Below are positions 21,101 through 26,088 of a stretch of 26,088 nucleotides of DNA, piece after piece. The stretch's first letter is position 1, and each line of letters starts with the position of its first letter. The position numbers and the translations under genes were made by a program. The stretch is from Phlegmacium glaucopus. Taxonomy: Eukaryota > Basidiomycota > Agaricomycetes > Agaricales > Cortinariaceae. The stretch lies in the NCBI GenBank assembly GCA_015039465.1, contig MU130362.1, positions 3,432-29,519 on the forward strand, in the 5' to 3' direction. Below the pieces are notes generated by a model. It had not been told where the DNA came from. It did not search any database and saw only the letters and a list, made by a program, of their open reading frames with translations.

Positions 21101-21826
21101 GCAGTTCTCCATCCTTCGATTGGGTCAAGAATCTGCTGTCCAAGAAACATTCACCTGAAGAAAAAGTTGCAATGGATGTTAAGGAAAGTTCAGCCTTTGC
21201 TCTCATGTGGAATATGATCCGCTCTAGGCTTCCACAAGAAATTCTCGATGATTTCAACAAATTCACTACCAGCACAAATATAAGAAGGATGGATGCAAAT
21301 GGACACATGGCTGATGAAAAAGGCCAAACTTTTTATTCTGCATCAATTGGAGAAGACCAATTTGATTTCCATGATGCTGAACTCGCACCACCATCAGGTG
21401 TCTTTGGAAAGAATTATTCCCGGTGAGCCAATTCATCAGTGTATGCCTACTACCTTGCTTATCTCCACTGGCTCTAGTGCAATTCATTATGAGCACCAGC
21501 CCCACCACTTTGCTGTGTCATTCACAGTATCGCGGAGCCATGACCATTCTGCTGGTGGCCATTTCTACATGTCCAGATATGGGATCCGCATTGCCAGTGC
21601 CCCAAATACACTCATTGCTTGGATCCCTTCAGAGCCACATGGAACAAGCCTCCAGAATTTCTCACCTGGTGATTCAGATCCAGATTTTTTCCAGAGAGGT
21701 CTGGCATTTGTGACTTCATCCCGGCTGCCAAGCATATGGGCAAAGTATCAAAAAGCTAGACTCAGTCATGCAGAGGCATTGGAAGTGCTGGAGAATCCAG
21801 GTAGCAGTGATGAAAAGTTTGAGTAG
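18117..21826 (+). CDS. Putative 2OG-oxygenase-like (double-stranded beta-helix) protein, intron occupied by a hAT-like element
   Basis: Exons 18117-18777, 21041-21422 and 21478-21826 join in frame to 463 residues. Intron 1 is 2,263 bp because a 2,189-bp hAT-like element lies in it; without it the intron would be 66 bp. Intron 2 is 55 bp, GT-AG. The N-terminal two thirds is helical and unrecognised. The C-terminal exon reads RAIHYEHQ, HFAVSFTVSRSH, AGGHFYMSRYGIRI, NTLIAWIPSEPHGTSL. The order H351-x-E353, a GGxF strand and H402 resembles the iron-binding pattern of 2-oxoglutarate/Fe(II) dioxygenases. This assignment is inference and the family is otherwise unnamed here. ATG 18117 is the first ATG of the open frame. 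No frameshift or stop is seen in the exons, so the gene may still work if the large intron is spliced. Confidence 0.6.
18772..18779. repeat. Left 8-bp target-site duplication (CTGCAGGT)
   Basis: CTGCAGGT immediately precedes the left end of the hAT-like element and recurs at its right end. Its CAG|GT spans the exon 1/intron 1 junction of the host gene. Confidence 0.9.
19265..19600 (+). pseudogene. Captured GMC oxidoreductase fragment inside the hAT-like element
   Basis: GMC flavoenzymes oxidise alcohols, sugars or choline. The frame reads SSTFSAFSPRNVVNERK, HICTNATAFKIQTEGE, VLLRSTKKESPDRKVRA, then EIILCAGAFGSPQVLMLS. A GT-AG intron (19509-19563) follows and the reading continues GIGPEEHLN. 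Across the intron this forms the GMC signature GSPQVLMLSGIGP. The FAD-binding N-terminus and the catalytic C-terminus are missing. Retention of an intron means the piece was copied from genomic DNA, not from mRNA. The fragment has no stop within its conserved part, so capture may be fairly recent. Confidence 0.82.
19650..20320. repeat. Iterated spacer modules inside the hAT-like element
   Basis: A T-rich block followed by a variant of ATTTCTAATGTA or AAATCTAATATA, then CAAA/ACAACGAA-rich sequence, recurs at about 19650, 19866 and 20228. A longer string shared by 19757-19790 and 19930-19966 (AACGAACGCCAAAAATG and following) supports internal duplication. Between copies, about 20030-20215, lies unique sequence that may be another captured piece, which I do not recognise. 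Confidence 0.5.
20455..20514. repeat. 15-bp tandem repeat, four units
   Basis: GAACGAACGAACGAC repeated four times exactly, within a longer ACGAAC-rich tract (about 20270-20522). The overlapping - strand frames rich in R, S, F and V (20233-20722) are a by-product. Confidence 0.85.
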
Positions 21827-21828
21827 TG

Positions 21829-21916
21829 GTAGTGATGCTGGAGTCCAGTTCTGAACCGAAGTTTGAACCTGAACTTCTGAGAACCGGACCAAAGTTCAGT
21901 TCAAAGTTCAGGGTAT
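21829..21916. repeat. Degraded terminal fragment of a hAT-like element
   Basis: Three bases after the stop codon of the split gene, TAGTGATGC and then TTCTGAACCGAAG with further GAACC/GGTTC-like strings resemble the left end of the 18780 element. No matching second end or target duplication is visible, so this is a remnant or a small decayed copy. Confidence 0.5.
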
Positions 21917-22468
21917 GGACAATCTAGTTATAATGTCCTTTCCATATTATATTTTCTTTGCATTAAAGAAAGAATATTGTATCTAATTGATGATGTTACC
22001 ATAATCCTACATGTCTCAGATGCGCGGTTATGAATCGCTGCCTGGGTGTTATAATGTTGTGACAGGTTCGCAAATGTCATATTGCTAAATCGGACTTTCC
22101 CCGATTTCCTGATGTAGAACAATCAGGTATCATAATCGTTTTAAGTACTACTAATTACAATTACATTCAAGGCAGCTGATTCACTGCAAGGTCTTCAAAC
22201 CAGTACTCGCGGGTAAAAGTTCAAGTTACGAACTTGTTAGGTCTGGACTTTTTATATTCTAACATATATATCGGGTGTTTATGCAGATAGCAGCGCTGCC
22301 TATATTATTTACCAAGGTCGCCCCTCCTGAATATGCGATGAACTACTCTCCATCCCCACCACCTGTCGGAAAAATCCCAATTAGCATATCAGTAATTGCG
22401 CCAGCTTATGATCTTATAAGAGCTCACCAGTCTCTGCGGCCACACACATCAGCACAATGTTAGGATGT
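21917..22468. other. Non-coding stretch
   Basis: AT-rich, with no protein-like frame longer than about 60 codons that resembles a gene. Nothing is recognised. Confidence 0.45.
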
Positions 22469-22822
22469 GTCACCTAATGATAAGTGTGCGCGAGTGCCCA
22501 TAAGTTCTCCCAGGCGATCCTATCAGAATCTAATCGGCAGGCCCTATCACCCTGTGCTAATGTCTAATATCCCTTATAACTATTGTTAAGCACGTAGATT
22601 CTTTATATACAGGTAAAAGTAACTGGGACCACGAAATACGGGAGAGACGAAGAGTCACCTCATGATAAGCGTAGGCAAGTGCTGGTGAGTTTCCCCAGGC
22701 AAGCCTATCATAATTTAATTGAGCCCAATCGCCCTGCTAATATCACTTATAACTACTGTTAAGTAGATAATTCATATACAGGTAAAAGTAACTAGGACTA
22801 CGAAATACGGGAGAGATGAAGA
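22469..22822. repeat. Two tandem copies of a 169-185 bp unit
   Basis: Copy 1 (22469-22653) and copy 2 (22654-22822) both begin GTCACCT(A/C)ATGATAAG. Both contain CACTTATAACTA- or CCTTATAACTA-like and CTGTTAAG/TTGTTAAG strings, and end ATACAGGTAAAAGTAACT, then ACGAAATACGGGAGAGA. Identity falls in the middle and there are several indels. No coding potential is seen. Confidence 0.8.
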
Positions 22823-23239
22823 AATGAATGCATATACAGATTACAATATAAACATGCTACGGAGAAGGAACAGAGTGACGTTTACAAGGTATTTTGGTAT
22901 GTACTATGTACAGGCTCATGGCTTTCGTTGGATTTCGTGGAGAAGCTCTTGCAACATACTGCTGATAACCAGTCTATCCTCTCTCGCTCAGGCTTCAGTG
23001 GCCATCTTCTCAAGATTCTCCCAACACCAGTAATCTCATTCCGCAGCCATTTCATATTGTCTTCGTTGCGAAAAGCGAGACATTGTTTTTTCGATGGGCG
23101 CTCCGAGTCGTCGAGCGGTCTTGCAGTTGAAAGTCCTGCTTCGATGAGGGTTTGGCACGATGACTCTGATTAGCGCGAACACCCTGGCATTTACATCAAC
23201 AGTGATGATTAGCAAGGTTACCTGCAATGAGTATATGGC
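22823..23239. other. Stretch with short frames, no recognised gene
   Basis: Frames of 60-80 codons on both strands. On the - strand a stretch reads NEITGVGRILRRWPLKPERE (about 22990-23055), which looks protein-like but is bounded by stops and frame changes. I do not recognise it; it may be a decayed gene. Confidence 0.25.
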
Positions 23240-23600
23240 ATCACCTTGACAGGCCCGACTGGTGCAAGTGTGTCAACACTGTGTTCAGTACGTCGTTGCT
23301 TCGTCCAAGTCCTACGTCAGGCTGTCGACGACGCCGCGATTGAGGTTCCTCTTCCTCACTAGATAGGGGAAGTTGTTTTCAACTTGTAGGAGCCGCCTGA
23401 CGACAAGGTAGACGAGAATGAGCTTGCACCAAGCTTCATGCTTGTCGAAACCCCGTCCACGTTGATGGGTTTTACAATAGCGACACTTTCACTCAAGCCC
23501 CTCAACTTGGAGTTTCACTGATTTCTTCAGATACATTGGATGACACGGCATTTGTGGGAAAGTCTGGACTCGAGGTAAGTTCACGGTCTGTTTCGATTCT
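23240..23600 (+). pseudogene. Possible decayed P-loop GTPase-like remnant
   Basis: LTGPTGAS (GPTGA codons at 23252-23266) looks like a Walker A loop that has lost its GKS residues through a small deletion, after which the frame shifts to VNTVFSTSLLRPS. About 175 bp on, LVETP (23441-23454) followed in another frame by VDGFYNSDTF resembles a G3 DTPG region. Two weak motifs in the right order are all the evidence. A chance match is possible. Confidence 0.3.
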
Positions 23601-23763
23601 TTCAAAGCAGTTGATTTCTGTATCTACGTATGGGATTATAGGCACGCTCCACAGCCCCACTATTAAATTGGCATAATGCGTCAGTTTGTTTATTAAGTAA
23701 TGAACGTAAAATGTCGCGGCCCCACAAACATTGAGTTTGTGCCTGGTTTGTGCAATATGTTGT

Positions 23764-23769
23764 ATATAG
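23764..23769 (+). promoter_or_regulatory. Putative TATA element upstream of the 23822 gene
   Basis: TATATA about 52 bp before the ATG at 23822. The close spacing makes this weak. Confidence 0.25.
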
Positions 23770-23821
23770 TAAATGGGACCTTTGTTCTACTTAGCACCCC
23801 AACTAATTCTACCCACCTACG

Positions 23822-25231
23822 ATGTCGCCACCACCAACACAGTCAGGTATTTGTTCCACCTCGCCAGCTCCCTCGGATTCCGAGAACACCCCGGTGCTCA
23901 GCATCAACACTTCCCCAGCTGACTTGCTCAAGGTGACTGCACAGTTGCTCGTGCGACGCTTAACTGATCATGTGATCGCGTTTCGGAGATTGCCCGGCAG
24001 TACGAAGTCGATAAAAACACCGCGCAGGCTGAATTGAAGCGTCTCAATCGCAAGCTTGCAGATATCACCAACGACGAGGACGACGACTCCAATCACAGGC
24101 CCAAACGTCGAAGGACCCGCCACGATTCTCTACCTGCAGGTTCAGACGAAGAAGGTACCGACACCAGCAATCGCGCCGATGAACACTTTGTCTACCAAGC
24201 TGGACACAAATTCTTTCTGCTCTACGCTCCGTGGGTTCGCTCCGGGGACGACCTCTTCGACACCAATGTTGATGAGCACTACGACGCAACTGAGAGATTT
24301 GAGAACGACAAGAACAAGTCACAAGGTCAGCTCAAGGATATTCTCGACCTCCTTCAGGTGAAATTCCAGCAACAAGCCTTACATCAGAGGTGGCTTCGAC
24401 GACAGGTCAGTTCCTTTCATATTCCATGTCGCTGTACTCACTCGTGACTAGTTTATGAATGGTCTCAACGCCCAACGACATAATACTGCAAGCCGGATTC
24501 GCCACAACTGTGCGTCAATCCTGGGTGCCTCCGAAACCGACCTCCTCAAACCCGACATCAGGAAGGCCAAGTTTCGTGAGGAAATCGGATGGGTGAGCGA
24601 GACCGGAGTGTACTCAAGCGTTGATGTTCCGATTCTTCACAAGGATTGGGGCGGTGAGTACTCGCTTTCTTCCGTCTTCCTCAATCCGAAGCTTATGGGG
24701 GTCAGCCTTTCATATTTCATACCTACCTTTTGCTAATTGATTTTTTACTCAGATATATGTAGCCCTTATTCGTGGGCCTAGGGCCGGAAAACATTTCATG
24801 AATGGTGAATCATTTCATCCCCAAGCCGAGACGATGGCTCGGATCCATAACATTCGCAACATCACGCCCGGTGCGATTGCTACATGTGGTATACTGGTAC
24901 GTTCTAACACTCATACTGATAATCTTGCATTTCTAACACTCTTACTCAGGCTCGCTGGGCACTTTCGGGTGATGAAACTCTTCAAGAAGTAGGATCAAGC
25001 ACCAGCATACGTTATTTCAATGATTTCGAGGAATACCTAACAATTATTGAGACCGGCCTACGACAAAGGAAGAAGAGCATTATCAACGTCATCAAGCAAT
25101 GGGATGAGAAGATATTCCCCGAGACCGACTCGAGTCTGGTGAAGGGAAAGAAGAGTGATGAGAATAGTGGTTTGAAAAGGGCAATGGATCTTTTGCTGGC
25201 TGATTCGGAAGAGGAAGAAGAGCTGATGTAG
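23822..25231 (+). pseudogene. Uncharacterised multicopy Agaricomycete family protein, one frameshift
   Basis: Function unknown. From memory it resembles a large, unnamed family in mushroom genomes. The ATG at 23822 opens a Ser/Pro-rich head, then LLVRRLTD. After an apparent 8-bp insertion (23966-23973) the frame changes to VSEIARQYEVDKNTAQAELK and KRLNRKLADITND, which is a short coiled coil, followed by a KRRRTRH basic motif. The body reads FFLLYAPWVRSGDDLFDT, QGQLKDILDLLQVKFQQ | FMNGLNAQRHNTASRIRH, EIGWVSETGVYSSVDVPILH, FLNPKLMG | IYVALIRGPRAGKHFMNG, ITPGAIATCGIL | ARWALSGDETLQEVGS, and ends with an acidic tail and a stop at 25229-25231. Introns: 24406-24451, 24701-24752 and 24897-24949, all GT-AG and consistent in phase. 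Apart from the frameshift near residue 50 it is intact; a start downstream of the shift cannot be excluded. Confidence 0.65.
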
Positions 25232-25440
25232 GACTAGGACGGAAATCAGACTGCCAGTGCTGGGTTGTTGCCAGTATAATACCTGCTGTTACATAGTAGC
25301 TGCACATCCAGCTTGTAATACCATTGATTTGACTCTCTTTTGTTGCGTGAATCAATCTGCATATTGTGTACGAAATTCAGGATGTGTTCTGGTAGATCAT
25401 AGGTGACAAACCCGATAACATGGGTAAGCTCTAACTCACC
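25232..25440. other. 3' flank, no gene seen
   Basis: No recognised frame or repeat. Confidence 0.4.
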
Positions 25441-25625
25441 CACTCAGCACTGATCAGGGGAAATAACCACTGTATCCATCGATACACCGTCTCAGCACTC
25501 AGATGTTTCATAAGGAGAAATAATTACTGTAATCATTGACACACCCTCTCAGCACTTAAACATTTAATCGGGAGAAATAACTGCTATAATCCATTGATAC
25601 ACCTTCTCAGCGTTTGATCATAGGG
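25441..25625. repeat. Minisatellite, about 3.5 units of 50-57 bp
   Basis: Units begin TCAGCACT(C/T), contain GGAGAAATAA(C/T), (T/A)ACTG(T/C)A and CATTGA(T/C)ACACC(C/T)TC, and follow each other from about 25443, 25492 and 25548 with a partial unit near 25606. Copies are diverged (roughly one in five bases). Confidence 0.75.
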
Positions 25626-26036
25626 AATCGGACTTGTAATTACTATACAACTAATAAGACTTGTCACACTTATAAAGACCTTCTGAAACTGGCAGGGTAC
25701 CTGAAAATCTGACGGTCTTACAGGCACATACGGGGACATAATTGCCGTTGTATGCTTTTCTTGGTTTTTCCGACATCCGGAGATCACTCATATATCAAGA
25801 TCCAACCCAGTACGCATGCCACCATCCTTATTCATTCTTTGCACGAGTCATTGCATCGTGTCACCAAATGTTATTTTGACTTAAAACTCAACATATCAGT
25901 GCGCACCTTCTTTTTTTTTTAAAAAAAAACAATCCTTCATTGTTCTTTTGTTTCATTGTAAATAGCAGTTGGTGAGTTAAAAGAGATTCATAGCGTCAGA
26001 GAGGAATTTCATTCAAAACGAAATCAGGGTGCAGAT
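25626..26036. other. Non-coding stretch
   Basis: No gene recognised. It contains a T-run/A-run palindrome at about 25910-25930 and the second copy of the 19-bp string at 25961-25979. Confidence 0.4.
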
Positions 26037-26088
26037 CCAGTGACGCGATGAACAAAGCCCACCTTTGTCGTCTCTTCACACTCAAGTG
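26037..26088. repeat. Right arm of the long-range inverted repeat (cut by window edge)
   Basis: CCAGTGACGCGATG through CTCAAGTG is the inverse of 3441-3494, with GAACAAAGC for GGACAAAGC and a few other differences. The repeat reaches the last base of the window, so it may continue outside. Confidence 0.8.

Noticed and set aside
3441..26088. A Starship-type giant element
   Set aside because: No tyrosine-recombinase (captain-like) gene is seen and Starships are described from a different fungal group.

Overview
The window looks like a repeat-rich, accessory stretch of a basidiomycete (mushroom-type, Agaricomycetes) nuclear genome. The evidence is the introns of about 45-70 bp with GT-AG or occasionally GC-AG ends, the DUF6589-type and RecQ-like multicopy families, a fungal Tnp2-like CACTA transposase, and scraps of fungal housekeeping genes (casein kinase I, Cdc15/SepH-type kinase, oxysterol-binding protein, GMC oxidoreductase). 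Family names are from memory of conserved motifs; no search was run.

Layout, left to right. (1) About 1-3344, + strand: a many-exon gene for a long coiled-coil, lineage-restricted protein, open at its 5' end, in which every resolved intron is phase 0. (2) 3345-4890: non-coding DNA, one arm of a 54-bp inverted repeat whose partner is the last 52 bases of the window, a decayed casein kinase I fragment, and a 100-bp copy of one exon end of gene 1. (3) 4896-8573, + strand: an apparently intact four-exon CACTA/Tnp2-like transposase of 1,173 residues. (4) About 8715-12205, - strand: a run of disconnected gene fragments in one orientation, namely the C-terminal half of a Cdc15/SepH-type kinase, unrecognised coding-like pieces, and the ankyrin part of an oxysterol-binding protein. 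(5) 12212-17688: a TIR-bounded unit with two convergent genes, a RecQ-like helicase (+) and a DUF6589-type protein (-), whose stop codons are about 31 bp apart. Both genes are broken. (6) 17793-21826: a 13-bp minisatellite next to a TATA box, then a gene with a possible 2OG-oxygenase-like fold. A 2,189-bp hAT-like element with an 8-bp target duplication sits exactly on the splice donor of this gene's first intron and carries a captured GMC oxidoreductase fragment. (7) 21829-23460: repeat debris, a roughly 180-bp tandem duplication and a decayed P-loop-like remnant. (8) 23822-25231: a multicopy-family gene with one frameshift. (9) 25232-26088: a 57-bp minisatellite and the second arm of the long inverted repeat.

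The genes do not form a pathway. The window reads as successive insertions: a CACTA element and gene fragments, a possible helicase-DUF6589 mobile element, and a hAT-like element. The most interesting item is the helicase-DUF6589 unit, because two genes placed tail to tail just inside matching terminal inverted repeats look like a self-contained mobile element of a type I cannot name. This copy is dead, with an internally deleted helicase and a frameshifted, nonsense-bearing DUF6589 gene, so the inference rests on architecture.
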